In this document: positions 25,233 through 37,471 of the stretch, piece by piece | Layout: every line of letters starts with the position of its first letter | Position numbering within the stretch: position 1 is the first letter of the stretch | Source: Theobroma cacao | Lineage: Eukaryota; Streptophyta; Magnoliopsida; Malvales; Malvaceae | DNA: 64,000 nt | Reading direction: 5' to 3' | NCBI RefSeq assembly: GCF_000208745.1 | Contig: NC_030852.1 | Span: 31,326,969-31,390,968, forward strand | Notes under the pieces: generated by a model | Databases searched by the model: none | The model's input: the letters and a program-made list of their open reading frames with translations, nothing else | Told to the model about the DNA's origin: nothing | Program-made: the position numbers and the translations under genes

Positions 25233-28020
25233 TGGTCCATATTTTATAACTGTTTGTCAGCCAAAATTAAAATGTTAGGCAAATAGAACGTACCACGCCA
25301 CAATTTTTTTCAAATAAACAATTATATTTACTAATTTTTATATGGGTATATATATTTAATATATAGACTATAGTCGATATATGAATTTTGTATATTATTA
25401 ATAAATAAAATATTACACAGTTAATAAATAAATTTAAAAATTAATAATTCTTACAAATATATTTATAATTATTTTATCTTTTCATATTTATAAAGTGACA
25501 TTTTATGATTCAATAACAATACATATAACTATTATTATAAGATATAAATTTTTTTTTCGTAAAAAACAAAAAAAATGGGCGTATAGTAAGAGATTGATGT
25601 TCTAGTCTTCTAGAATAAATTATGGCCACTAGTTTTAAACTAATGTTAAAATATCTTCTTCTTTTTTTTTAATAATCAATATAATTTTATATAATTGCAT
25701 GTTATTAAGAACTAAGAAAAGAAAAGGGCTAGAGAGGCAAGCCTTATTTTATGAATAGACAATATTAGTCTTTGAGAATATATATTTACATATTTTTATG
25801 GGATTTCTCTAACAATTATTAATTCATCATCCATTTTTTTATATCGGTTAAAATTTTAAAATTTTATTCATTTTTCCTCATTTAAACTTTCTTTATGTGT
25901 AAATAATAATAATAACAACAAGAGTCCTTTGACCACTGATTATAAAACATTTTAATTTTTTTAATTAAAATATTTTTATTTAATAAGCCAAACTTCCTCT
26001 CTTCTTACAATGGGAACGAAAAAACTCATTACTTCATAGGAAGGCCTATCCTGTAGGCTGTAATAAAAGATGCTATTTGGATAAATCCCTATGAAAGAAA
26101 TATGGTTAACATTATTATTATTATTATTATAGTAAAACTATCCTGTTTAATGGTGTAATTTTATGTTTTTATTATACACGTAAACTTCCTTAAAAAAGGA
26201 ACTTGTGAATAAATTATTGGTTATAAAAATGTACAAATTGAGAGCCCACTCAGATAGAATATTTCTGTACCTATTGAACCATATATTTGACAATTAGAAG
26301 CCGCCACTCAAACCAGTAATCAGTCAATTACTTGAATTCTTTTTAGGGCAAGTGTACATTCAATATTACTTTCTTCATTTTTTTAATTGAAAACAAAAAT
26401 AAAAAATTTGATTTTAATATATTTTATATTAATTTTTTTAAAAAAATTATAATACAAATCTCTCCAAGCATAATGAGAACACCAGGTGGTGGTCCATATT
26501 TGACAAACGGAAGGGGTTAATTCTCAATGTTTTTTGACTCAAATCTTTTGACATCTTATTTGAAAAGAAAAAAAAAAAGAATACAGATTAATTTTGTTTG
26601 ATGTCATTTTTTCTGGTGGAAATATTTTTGAATCAAATATAATGAAAAAACTCTAATATATATATATACATATATTAAAAAAATAAAAGAAAACAATGGT
26701 GCCGTGCCTTCAAATTCTTTTCCTTCACAAATTGTTAAACATAGAAGAAGGACATATTGAAAAGCATACCAAGAGTGTTTACAAAGGGAAAGAAATCAAA
26801 ACTGATGAGGAAAAAATAATAATGCAGAAAGCCACTCCTTTTTTTTTTTCCAAAAAAGATTACTTTTCTTGTTATCCATCTTTCTATTTTGAGACGGTTC
26901 AAAATGATTTTTTTAAAATACATAATACTTTTTTTATATTATAGGTTGACAATTTCTTCCCAAAATTAATCTACTTGCGAACGAGCAAATCAGGAAAACC
27001 ATTAAAAATCGCGAATATACTGTTTACTTCCATTATCATAGCCAACAAAGTCGCAAAAAACAAGTAAATTCCTTAGCTCATGCATATATATATATAATTT
27101 TAATTATTAATTATATATCTATTCTGGTACATAAATCAAGCTACAATACAAACAATTCCTTAATTTTTGTTACGAGATTTTATTGATAGGATTTGCATCT
27201 TTATTTTCCATTAACATAACTAAAGCTTTCGTCTCATTAAAATAATGGAAGATCACCTTCGTTAGAAGTCAATTAGGTTCTTTAAAGGAGATGAATTTTC
27301 ATCTAAAAAAAATGGATTAATTATTATTTTATAAATAAAAAACTATACACTTAGATATACTCAAAAATTCATAAATAAAAATTCATCTATTATTGAGTGC
27401 GATAATTTTAGACTATTTTTAATTGTCACTTTTATTAGGTTACTTCTTTTGCATATTGCAATCAGTTGAAAAATAACATCTAAATGCATCAAAAGATAAA
27501 TTTTTTTAAAAAATATTATTAACTTTTACTTGAATATAATAGAATAGAATTTATTACTTATTATTAATATTTTGAAGCAAAATTTAGAACAATATAGAAA
27601 GCACTCACTTGTCAAATAAAAAAACATTAAGCTCATAGTTATTAAATCGAAATAAATATCACATATCGAATTTTTTTTAAAGTATCGACTATCAAATATT
27701 ATATTATATAATAAGATACGATGAAATATTTTAAAATTAATTATAAATAATATATAAACATGTAAAATAAAGAAAAGAATTTAAAATATTATTTTTATTA
27801 AAAAATTAAGAATTATGTGGCATAAATAAAATTAATTATATGCCACTGAGTGTGTGTATGGCAGTCCCAACAAGAAAAAAAAAAAAAGTTTAGATTTTGA
27901 CAAATTTGACCTTATCTCATTTCTCTCATCTGAGTCACACAGTAGCCAGAGTCCACTAGCTCCACAAAATTGCTGCTTCTCAAACCCCTGTCAAGCATGT
28001 TACTATCCCAGCAAACAAAA

Positions 28021-28078
28021 AGCCGCCACGTGCTCTATCTTAACCCTAAAAGCTGCCGATAGAGCTAGCTTAACCCTA
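28021..28078 (+). promoter_or_regulatory. Overlapping GCC-box/G-box plus two telo-box-like motifs upstream of MYC
   Basis: AGCCGCC (28021-28027, an ERF-type GCC box) runs directly into CACGTG (28027-28032, a G-box bound by MYC and bZIP proteins). AACCCTA follows at 28042-28048 and again 30 bases later at 28072-28078, each preceded by a CTNNCTTA context. The cluster lies 300-360 bases before the MYC start codon. MYC proteins bind G-boxes, so autoregulation is plausible but inferred. Confidence 0.5.
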
Positions 28079-28376
28079 GTAGCGGCTCCATACGCCGGCT
28101 TTTTACCGATTTAATCGGCTCCTCCCTCCCCTTCGTAGAAACCGCCCTCGTTTTTTTTGTCCACTCTCTAAATCCTCTATTTCCCCACCCATCCTTAAAA
28201 AAAAAAAAAATCAGCTCAAATTCACTCCAAATAAATTCCAAACCAAACCCAAATGCGCTGCAAATAATCCCCCGCCCCTGTTCCCACCTTTCCACCTTCT
28301 CCACATTTTGCTTCCAAACCACAGAAACAAATTCCTTAAAAAGAAAAGAAAAAAAGGCAAAATCTGGCGAAATCAT

Positions 28377-28385
28377 ATGGAATGA
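28377..28385 (+). promoter_or_regulatory. Two-codon uORF overlapping the MYC start codon
   Basis: ATG GAA TGA begins 5 bases before the main ATG at 28382, and its stop overlaps that ATG (AATGA). Ribosomes starting here would terminate on top of the true start. The main ATG has A at -3 if counted from its own context. An effect on translation is possible but only inferred. Confidence 0.55.
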
Positions 28386-30391
28386 CGGACTACCGGTTAG
28401 CGACGGCGATAAATCTTTGGACGGATGATAACGCATCGGTTATGGAAGCTTTTATGAGTTCTGATCTTTCCGCTTTATGGCCACCGCCGCAATCCTCTGG
28501 GTCCACTTCCGCACCTGCAGCTGCCGCTGGACCCGACCCGTCCAAGTCATCGCTCGCCCAATCTCAGCCCTCGGTTTCTCTGCTCAATCAAGAAACTCTC
28601 CAGCAACGTCTGCAAGCCCTCATCGAAGGCGCCCGCGAGAACTGGACTTACGCCATTTTTTGGCAGTCCTCGTACGATTACTCGGGCACTGCCGTACTCG
28701 GCTGGGGCGATGGGTATTACAAAGGTGAAGAAGATAAAGGGAAAGGGAAGTTGAAAGCTTCTTCATCTACAGCTGCGGAGCAAGAGCACCGTAAAAAAGT
28801 GCTTAGGGAGCTCAACTCTTTGATTTCAGGCTCCACTTCCCCCACCGACGATGCCGTCGACGAAGAAGTTACCGACACGGAGTGGTTCTTTTTAGTTTCC
28901 ATGACGCAGTCTTTCGTTAACGGCGGCGGCCTTCCGGGGCAGGCCTTTTTCAATTCGAGTCCTGTTTGGGTTGCTGGATCGGACCGGTTAGCCACTTCGA
29001 TATGCGAGCGAGCAAGGCAAGGGCAGGTTTTCGGTTTGCAAACCATGGTTTGTATACCGTCGGCTAATGGGGTGGTTGAATTGGGGTCAACGGAACTTAT
29101 CACGCAAAGCTCGGATCTGATGAATAAGGTTCGGGTTTTGTTTAATTTCAATAATGGAATTGAAGCTGGTTCTTGGTCTATGAGTAATAATACTGCTGAT
29201 CAAGGCGAAAATGATCCGTCTTCGCTTTGGATTAACGATCCCAATAACGGAATCGAACTTAAGGAAAGTAATAACAACAGCAACAACAATAATACTAGCC
29301 ATCAGAATCAGCAGATTCAGAAGTCAATTCAGTTCTGTGACAATCCGAGTTCCAGTAGTTTAACGGAGAATCCGAGTTCGATTCATGTTGGAAATCATCA
29401 GCAGCAGCAGAATCATCAGCAGCAGCACAGTTTCTGCTTGAATTTCTCCGATTATGGTTTTGATGGGAGTAGCAGTGTGAGGAACGGTAATTCTTCTTCT
29501 CATTTATTGAAGCCAGAATCCGGGGAGATATTGAATTTTGGTGAGAGTAAGAGGAGTGGGAATGGGAATTTGTTTTCTGGGAATTCTCAGATTGGGGTGG
29601 AGGAGAATAAGAAGAAGAGGTCGCCTACTTCGAGAGGGAGTAATGAAGAGGGGATGCTTTCGTTTACTTCTGGTGTAATTTTGCCTTCATCTGGTGTGGT
29701 GAAATCAAGTGGTGGTGCTGGGGATTCTGATCACTCTGATCTTGAAGCTTCTGTTGTTAAGGAAGCTGATAGTAGCAGAGTTGTGGAACCTGAGAAGAGG
29801 CCGCGGAAACGAGGAAGAAAACCGGCTAATGGAAGAGAAGAGCCTTTGAATCATGTTGAAGCAGAGCGTCAAAGAAGAGAGAAGCTTAACCAGAGGTTTT
29901 ATGCTCTGCGAGCTGTGGTTCCTAATGTATCGAAGATGGATAAAGCGTCACTCCTCGGTGACGCAATTTCATATATTAACGAGCTTAGGACGAAGCTACA
30001 GAATGCAGATTCGGAGAAAGAGGAGTTGCAGAAAGAACTAGAGGCGATGAAGAAAGAATTGTCAAGTAAAGATTCTCGTTCTGCGCCACCAGCACCTGAT
30101 CAAGATCTCAAGATGTCGAACCACCTTGGCAATAAATTGGTAGAATTGGAAATTGATGTGAAGATCATTGGATGGGACGCAATGATTCGAATCCAATGCA
30201 ATAAAAAGAACCATCCAGCAGCAAGGTTAATGGCTGCCTTGAAGGAGTTAGACCTGGATGTGCATCACGCTAGTGTGTCGGTGGTCAATGACCTGATGAT
30301 CCAGCAAGCCACTGTGAAGATGGGGAGCCGGTTTTACACACAGGAGCAGCTCAGGATAGCCCTAACATCCAAATTTGGAGATGCAAGGTAG
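28382..30391 (+). CDS. MYC2: bHLH transcription factor of the MYC2/MYC3/MYC4 group
   Basis: Nuclear activator of jasmonate responses, held inactive by JAZ repressors and binding G-boxes. A single exon of 669 aa, as usual for this group. MTDYRL...[14 protein letters not shown] is the family N-terminus. The JAZ-interaction domain runs from about 72 ([20 protein letters not shown]), followed by [15 protein letters not shown]. The acidic activation segment [18 protein letters not shown] lies at about 161-178. Asn- and Gln-rich linkers occur at about 290-360. A nuclear signal KRPRKRGRK is at about 472-480. The basic helix [20 protein letters not shown] starts at Asn490, followed by helix-loop-helix and a leucine-rich coil, and then an ACT-like domain at about 586-665. 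Some residues (GLPGQAF, ERARQGQ..GLQTMVC) and gene order recall MYC3/MYC4; many non-crucifer orthologues are called MYC2. Confidence 0.96.
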   Translation: MTDYRLATAINLWTDDNASVMEAFMSSDLSALWPPPQSSGSTSAPAAAAGPDPSKSSLAQSQPSVSLLNQETLQQRLQALIEGARENWTYAIFWQSSYDYSGTAVLGWGDGYYKGEEDKGKGKLKASSSTAAEQEHRKKVLRELNSLISGSTSPTDDAVDEEVTDTEWFFLVSMTQSFVNGGGLPGQAFFNSSPVWVAGSDRLATSICERARQGQVFGLQTMVCIPSANGVVELGSTELITQSSDLMNKVRVLFNFNNGIEAGSWSMSNNTADQGENDPSSLWINDPNNGIELKESNNNSNNNNTSHQNQQIQKSIQFCDNPSSSSLTENPSSIHVGNHQQQQNHQQQHSFCLNFSDYGFDGSSSVRNGNSSSHLLKPESGEILNFGESKRSGNGNLFSGNSQIGVEENKKKRSPTSRGSNEEGMLSFTSGVILPSSGVVKSSGGAGDSDHSDLEASVVKEADSSRVVEPEKRPRKRGRKPANGREEPLNHVEAERQRREKLNQRFYALRAVVPNVSKMDKASLLGDAISYINELRTKLQNADSEKEELQKELEAMKKELSSKDSRSAPPAPDQDLKMSNHLGNKLVELEIDVKIIGWDAMIRIQCNKKNHPAARLMAALKELDLDVHHASVSVVNDLMIQQATVKMGSRFYTQEQLRIALTSKFGDAR

Positions 30392-33300
30392 AGAGTATAT
30401 AGCAGAGCTTGATCTGTGTAAGCAATTGGGATAGAGCTTGATCGGAGATAAATAGGACCGGAGTTTCATTGTTTGAAAATGGCTGCAGGCCTCTGGGACA
30501 TTTTAAGGCTCCCGGTAGCACCAAGCTCTGTAAAAATATTGTTCTATTTTGCTCTCAGTAGTGTTTAGTATAGTTAATAGTTTGGGAGGTGATCTAAATG
30601 AAGCAGGAGGAGCTTAACGGGTTAGCGGGTCGGGTGATTTTTCATGATTTTTCCACTGATGAACATTGTTGAGCTCCTGTCAACTGAAAATAGCCTTTTT
30701 GTGTTAAAATCTTGTAGTATGTCTTCAATGTATATAGCTTGTTATAAATTTGAACCTGAATGAAGTTCTGGGTTTTTTACTATGTTGTCTCCCAAGACCC
30801 AGGGTCCCTTCTCTAGACTTACATGTCTAGCTCTGTTGAGTTGTAGTGAAGTTTGTTCTTTTTTACTTGTGAGCAAGTTTTGCTGCGACATAAAGCATGC
30901 ATGCTGCACACCTTTTCATTGAGGCGTTTCGGACATCAACATTAGTGTTTTTTGAGGTTGGTGTAAACGAGGGGACATTCGGAACTCTTGTTTGAGAGAT
31001 TTACTTCATTCTTTGGTGTCCTTTGTTCCTTCCTCCACATGCTTTTGCCGTTTTTGGAAGTGATGTTTCTTGCATTTCCTTGCGCGTTGACGTGCTTGCT
31101 ACCATTTTTGGTGAAAAGAGCCCTTCGGATGTCCAACCTTTTTACATTTTTATTTTTCATTCGAGGCCTCTGCTAATTTGGTTTTGACCATTACAATTTT
31201 TCATGCCCAAAATGCACCGACATTGGTGATAAGGAAAAGAGCATTGCCTCCGAGGTCACGCATGTGGATAATCTTCTGCACCTCCCTTGCTGCCACAAAA
31301 ATGTGTTCGCATCCTTGATTTATCCTTCTGGGTTAATAGAAAATGCAATGAAACATTTGCAGGGAGTTGTGGGAGTTGGAAGTTAATCAATATTCAGTGC
31401 TTTTTTTTCCTTTTATCAAATGCAATTGCGAGGAATTGAATGTACCTCGGAGGAAGGAACTGCAAATCTTTAATTCAATTCCGAAGAATGCATTTATTTT
31501 TGCATTTACTCTTTGAACAACAATGCAGACATTTTTCGAAAGCTCTCTCTACAGGCAATAACTTTAAAAGCTTGTGCTTGCCTGTGTGCTAGGTGGGAAC
31601 CAAATCAATATAAAGAGAAAGAGGAAAGGGAATGGATACAAGTTTGCTTTATATTTTGAAATTGAACCTAATAGCCAAAGTCAAGCAATTAAACAATAAA
31701 AAGTGAGCCGGTGAATTAGTTTCACTTTTAATTGCACTTATTTTCATATTTAATAATAATAATATAAAAATATATAATGTAATTTTCACTAATGTAGATA
31801 ATTTTTAATAAATTACATTTTTTGTTTATAATTGGGAAAAGAAAAGATTGAAACTTTGTTTTTTAAATAAGAGATTATACATCATCTAATAAGTCAAATA
31901 CTCACGTGTTTAATAGATTACATCTTATTTATAACACTGTTAAAAAATTATAAAATGCAGTCAAATTTATAAAAATACTATAAAAAATCATATAAAATAT
32001 TTTATTAAATATATTTTTAATAACACATTTTAGAAATATCAAGCTTTAAGTCAAATTTGCTATAATGATATATTTTTTAAAAGTTTAAAAGTAAATAACG
32101 AATATCCAAATCAAATGAAACTTTCTAATAAAATTTATGTTGAATCATATAGTCTATGGCAATAATTAGTTGAAGCTTATACCGTAAAACTCCAGCCTTG
32201 CACAATGCCATTCCCTGCTGACCTAGAGTGTCATATCTGGGGAACAATGGTTGAAAATATTGAAAAAATTTCTGCTGCTGACCATGTGGCTGTGGTTGCG
32301 TCCTTTTCTTCGACTTACTGGGCGGAGCATTGTGTAATTACCGCGTTTTCAAAATTTTTAAAATCTTGTATATATTACATATTTTTTTTAAAAAAATATA
32401 TTATTATTATTATTTTTATCTTTTAATTCCTCAATAAAAATTAATTAATTCTGTCCAACAGTATAATATTATTTGTACGGATTTCTCTTGATTCGGTGAT
32501 TTCATGTTTTTCTTTCGAAACACGTTTAATGTCATTGTTGAACAAGGAACGTTTTGAGACATGGTAGGGGATGCTGAATAACTGCGAAAACATGAGAAAA
32601 TGGGATTCCCAGAATCTGTGGATTTCAAATACAATTTTGAAACGGAATTTGTGGAATGATTGCATTCCACACTGAGATGGGCACCATGGACGGTAGTTTA
32701 ACTCACATCAGACTAGTAGCAGATACTATTAGGTTTAACTTTGGTCATCACTTGTTAAAAATTATGGGTACATATAGGTGAGACATAATCTATTCGAATA
32801 GAGGGTACGAAATGTCGTATCACTTTCTCTAATTTATTTTTGTATTTCATTGACTTTAACAGTGTGAGTTTGCCATTTTACTTGTATTATAGATAGCAAC
32901 AAGACAAAAAATGAAAAAGTTAAAGTGTCTTATTTTCACTACGCCTAAGTCCTAACCCATGTGCTATCAAATCAAATCATTTCATTATATTTGGTTTGGT
33001 CGGTTCGTCATTTCTTAATAAAATATAAGGCTCAGATTGTCCGAAACCCACTGTAGATAAGGGTTTTTTTTTTTTTGGCAGTGAATTTGGTGCAATTTCC
33101 CCACGAACTCGGAATCTGGCACTTTGCCCCAAACAAGGATGGCATTTGGCAACAGAGATGCAATAATCCGTGTTGGATTTTCACACCCGAATCCAAAAAT
33201 TAAAGTACTCAAACACGATTACAAGGTACATTCTGATTCCCTTGAACCAAACAGCCGATTGAGGTGGTGAGTATTGGACAATGAAGTCGGAACCTGGAAG

Positions 33301-35298
33301 GAATGTTGGGTTCTGCTGTCATATATTTTCTGGTATTATGAGCCATTTTTCATCATTTCCCTCGATCCAGCATCATCATGCTTGACAGAGGTAGATGTTA
33401 CATATTGCAGATTTTGGTAGCCAGCATTATTGTTGAATGAATTTGCCGTCAGGATGCAACTGGGTGTTGATTACTTTGGTTATTAAGTTTGGTATATTAT
33501 TTTAATGCTAACAAACCCTGTGTTGAATTTTTAAAATTAATCTAAAATCAATCATAATAGGTGAAAGAGATATTTAGTATCTTTATAGGATATTTTCAAT
33601 TTAAGAAATTTTTAACCTCATTCTAATTCTCCACTTTATGGATAAAAATAAATGAATTTATCATGTGGTAATTTAGAAAGGGACAATAACAGGAAAGATA
33701 AAGCCTATTATATTATCATATTGAATTTTTAAGATGAAACTTCAATTTATAACTAATTAAAAATAAATGGAGAGACTTCTACTATATCAGTGTGTACTTA
33801 ATAATAAATGTGATATTTTTATATCACCATTCTTGAAAAAGAATAGAAGGAAATCAAAACAAATACTAGTGATTTGTGGTCACTTTGAGAGTGGGGATGC
33901 GATGTGCATATTTCTAATGGAAATCCTGAACTCAACAGAAAACATAAGCTTGACTGTAAAGGCTAAAAGATATTGTTCAATCTGAAAGTAGAAGAAGGGT
34001 CCAAACCAAAGTAGGCAGACCATTCAATTACAAGCTTTTTCAAAGCTAAGCGATCCCCTGATTTAGTTCCCTAAGGTAAGGATCAACTTGCAGTTCTAGC
34101 AGACATCCCGTACCTAGTTGAATTTATAATACTAGGGTTAATTTTTTGTCCTTTTGTTAGGAACATCTGTCACTGAAACATCTGATGGAAGGAAAACCAA
34201 GAACAAGAAACCAAGTTTAATTTAAACGTTGCTTCAACACAACCCTAGGAATAAACTTAAATTTCAGAACAAGTAAATTAAATAACTCTCTTCTTTTCTT
34301 CTTTTCTTTTTTAATTCGAAGAATTAGCTGAGTTTGACAAGTAAGTATAACCTATTAGGTTATTATCTTGATTTCGAGCAACATGATGCGAATTTACCCA
34401 AGTGATGAGGTTAGATTGATTAGGAATCCAATTTGATTGTGCCAAGTAATAATTTCTGATTTGTCTATTAATTAATTGCATGATAAATGGAGAGAAGGAA
34501 AAGATTAAATGAATGGAACCATGAAATGGGCTTTCAATTCATGCACAAATACCTAAAGAGGTTAGCTGTTTAATGAATGGAGTCAAAAAAGAAAAAAAAG
34601 AAAGGGTGGCGGCAATTCTAGAATTTCCAGCAGAGCACAATCATTGATCCTTGAAAGGGAAGAAAAGGAAAATCCTCCCGGAATTGAAGGCGAGAAAAGC
34701 CACCACTAACTGGCTTTCCAGATTTGATGAATCATAGGAGTCGTAGAAAGTATTCCGGAGCTTGAAAACACACAACACCTTGTTGGGAATATATTTAGAA
34801 AAGAATTGAATTTGGACCGAATGAAGGAATGGTAAAGCCACATGCTTTGTTTGAGACAATAGGAATGAGATTCCAAACCAACCACACCAAAATATTACAT
34901 GCATATGGATTCTTTAAGTATCCCTGCTTCTGATATGATATGATATGAGATTTGCATTTTTTTCTTTTGCACTTTCCATTCCAATTTGTCAAAAAGGGAT
35001 GCGTGCTTCAAAGGAACGCTGAATTAACTTCTGGTCTTAAAAGGATTTAGATTTTTACGATTGTTTAATTATTAGTAATTTAAGCAGAAGAAGTCCAAAA
35101 CTATTTAATCAGGTGTCCTTGGTCTAGCTTTCTACGCAATTTCATGGAAAATTAAGCAGTGATGAAAGAATTAAGTTTGCAAAAAACACAAATCCATCTC
35201 CTTTAACAAACTTGAAACAATTCAAAGCAAAATGCACGTACATAGGAACAAAAAGAAGTTGGTAGCCTTGACGTAGTCTCCTTTCTTCTTCTTCATAA
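30392..35298. other. MYC 3' UTR followed by gene-free DNA
   Basis: The first 350-400 bases after the stop are probably the MYC 3' UTR. Beyond that the sequence is AT-rich. Stretches near 32440-32700 and 33020-33260 contain pieces such as GATTCCCAGAATC and ATTCCCTTGAACCAAACAGC that resemble MITE ends, but no pair of termini could be matched. No coding gene is visible. Confidence 0.4.
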
Positions 35299-35655
35299 TC
35301 AACGTACTCTCATCTCTTTTCTCATCTTCTCATCCCTCGTTCCTCTCAAATCCTCAAAGCTCCAATCCCTCCTCATCCCGCAGCTCCTCACCAATCTAGG
35401 TTCACCGTCAGCTTCAAACGCCACAGCTCCGAAAGTTGTATCAATTGTATTTAGCCGGCGGTGACCCTTCCTTGTTGGAACCGGCATTGGCTCGTTTCTG
35501 ATTTGCTCATAAGCCGCAGGGCTTAAATTCCCTGACCAGCTTCTATCAACCCTTATACAACAAAACTTCCTGCTGTGCTTTTCTTTACCATAATCCCTAT
35601 CTTTGTTTGAATCCGATCTTTGCAGGACCTGGCAAGTCAAGCAGTTGAGACTCAT
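35299..35655 (-). CDS. Small conserved plant protein of unknown function (118 aa)
   Basis: A single-exon frame from the ATG of MSLNCLTCQVLQRSDS to a TGA stop. Codon use and the mixed hydrophilic composition look genuine. Features seen are a Cys pair near the N-terminus (CLTC), a CC pair in RKFCCIRVDRSWSGN, a proline-basic stretch PMPVPTRKGHRRLNT, and the motif LVRSCGMRRDWSFEDLRG before a charged tail. There is no signal peptide or membrane segment. The N-terminal motif and the RSCGMRRDWSFEDLRG block resemble a small family of plant proteins of unknown role (by memory, Arabidopsis At1g15010/At2g01300-like). I cannot assign a function. An in-frame upstream GTG is not used. Confidence 0.75.
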   Translation of the reverse strand: MSLNCLTCQVLQRSDSNKDRDYGKEKHSRKFCCIRVDRSWSGNLSPAAYEQIRNEPMPVPTRKGHRRLNTIDTTFGAVAFEADGEPRLVRSCGMRRDWSFEDLRGTRDEKMRKEMRVR

Positions 35656-36961
35656 GGCTTGTTGTTCCTTGTTTGTTCCCCACCCCACACAAAAACCAAC
35701 TTCTTTGATCAGGAAGACAAGGAGATGAACAAGGAATGGAGGGATTGGAAAGAGATGTTGTCCATTGAGGTTTTAATGGCTTAGAGAGGTGGTGGAAAAA
35801 GTGATAACAGATTGGAATTTACAGATGAGTTTTTCCAAGTGGTTAATTAGTTAAACAGCTTTTGGTATTAATTTTAGAATCATCGTTTTTTGCTTTCTGA
35901 GATTGGGATAAAATGTTTCCGCAAAGACAGGTAAACCAATTCTAAATTTGAGTGTCTAAGTACAGCCAAATGATGACAGACAAACCCATTTGTCTTATCA
36001 GTAATTACTAAGCAATCAAAAATATGCAAATGTACATGGGGTTAGACCGTTGTGATCTTACAGCCTCGGCCCACTCAATAAACCCAATCTTATCTTCTCA
36101 TCCTCCCAGTAAACCCAACCACAAAGAAATGCAGCTGACGGGAGATTCTCTCTTTGTTGTGTTTGGTACTAATTGGGACAAGTGATATACTATGACCCTT
36201 AATTTGGCAGCGTTATTCTTTTGAAATCCAACAAAAGCTTTACTCGAATGTATGGCATTTTCATTCAAAAATGTTTACTCCATCAAAATTCATTCTAAAA
36301 TGAATGAATTCCATTCTCACACTTTGACTCCTTTGTTTGTCCTTCATGTGAGCTGGAGAACATGCCAGTGTCATTGATGCCCCTTTTTTTAGTTGAATGA
36401 AAGGCTGAGAAAGGTGTACGAACAGAATTAATTTCCAACAAGGAGTCCATTAACATTACTTATTATTCAGTAGTATGTCCACGGTGCAGGCAAGCACCCT
36501 CTCTAGGCAAATCCAGGTTTAATATCATTCAAACAAGCAAAAGTCTAAATTCAATGTGATCAAATCATACAGGATGTACGCGACAGCAATGATGTAATGT
36601 TAATGTCACATATTACAATCTTTCTTGACCATTCTTATTCTAGTCCGATCTTAGTCTGCAACAGTCTTCCAGGTACATAATGCATCCTATTCATAAAATT
36701 CAAGTTTGTTAACAGAATGGTTCTTCAAGCTGGATATATACTCTGTTCTGCATCCGAAATTGAAAAAGTTGTAATAAGTTCACAAAACCTAACAATAAAA
36801 GCTCTTCCTAAATATGGCAACAAACTGACTTACCACGCCATAAGTTCTTTTAGTCATTACAACTCAGGATCTTCCAACGATCACACAGACATGTGCTATC
36901 CAGCATTCAATTTTGTACCTGTTAAACATTCATTTCACAGAGCAGCTTGGTTACAACCAAC
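35656..36961. other. Promoter of the small protein gene and 3' UTR of the next gene
   Basis: Both neighbouring genes are on the minus strand. The right end, roughly 36600-36961, is probably the 3' UTR of the basic protein gene. The stretch 36170-36330 has a GTTTGGTACTAATTGGGA-like piece and an ATTC-rich part resembling a short MITE, unpaired. No gene is seen. Confidence 0.35.
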
Positions 36962-37471
36962 TCAACTCTTCTTATTTCTTGCATCTGCTTTCCAGTCTCT
37001 TCGACCAAGCTTAAGTTTCCTAGTTTCACAATTCGCCACGTTATGGGAATTTTCAGAATGGCATTCTCTTTCAAGCGACCCTTCTGCCCTAATCCCAGAG
37101 GGCAAGCATGGTGTTTGGCTTTCAGCTGTTAGGATCAGAGTAGACTGAACAGAAGTATGAAGTGCGTCTTCTTGACCCTTGCATATGTGAGCCCTTCTAG
37201 CATCTTTCTTCCAATCCCGTTTACAATGAACACGTGCCGTTCCATTGTTGCGGATCCCATTTAATTGCAACCCTACTGGTGGTATAGTTGGTTGGTTTAG
37301 GACATGAGACTTCTGCATATCTGCTTCAAGTCGCTTTCGAGCCCTATATCTACGCTGCCGTTCTCTGTTCTTTAGACGGCGTGTCATAATGTCATTATAA
37401 CTTTTAGTGTTTGTGTTAGTTACTAAACTAGCTTGTGTTCCACTAGGATTCATATTTAGCCCGTCTTCCAT
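36962..37471 (-). CDS. Small basic plant protein with bZIP-like basic motif and repeated RDWKxDAR motif
   Basis: 169 aa read from ATG 37471. Residues 29-50 (MTRRLKNRERQRRYRARKRL) look like the basic region of a bZIP factor (N-x-E-R-x-R-R-x-R-A-R-K-R), but no leucine heptads follow; residues 55-75 are Pro/Gly/Asn-containing. The motif RDWKKDAR occurs near 85-92 and again as RDWKADAR near 158-165, close to the C-terminus. There is no signal peptide or membrane span. The gene is preceded by spliced 5' UTR exons and a uORF. A nuclear, nucleic-acid-binding role is a guess from the basic stretch. I do not recognise a named family. Confidence 0.75.
   Translation of the reverse strand: MEDGLNMNPSGTQASLVTNTNTKSYNDIMTRRLKNRERQRRYRARKRLEADMQKSHVLNQPTIPPVGLQLNGIRNNGTARVHCKRDWKKDARRAHICKGQEDALHTSVQSTLILTAESQTPCLPSGIRAEGSLERECHSENSHNVANCETRKLKLGRRDWKADARNKKS

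Larger units (their letters stand above)
18050..27850. other. Long gene-free stretch upstream of the MYC gene
   Basis: Nearly 10 kb of AT-rich DNA in which no open frame looks like a protein family. It holds simple repeats, for example (AT)n near 19330 and ATT repeats near 26110. A tandem AATAAAC run lies near 20700, and scattered ACGT-core motifs occur near 18706, 20114 and 20850-20896. A 17 bp direct repeat lies near 25.1 kb. It may contain distal regulatory sequence for the bHLH gene, but nothing in the sequence proves that. Confidence 0.45.

Noticed and set aside
28065..28436. Minus-strand frame of 123 codons over the MYC leader
   Set aside because: It is antisense to the MYC 5' UTR and start region, begins at no convincing start and has no family resemblance.
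28717..29151. Minus-strand frame of 144 codons inside the MYC gene
   Set aside because: It is a shadow of the strongly coding plus-strand frame.
32430..33260. Possible MITE with ATTCCCTTGAACCAAACAGC end
   Set aside because: The corresponding left terminus and duplication were not found.
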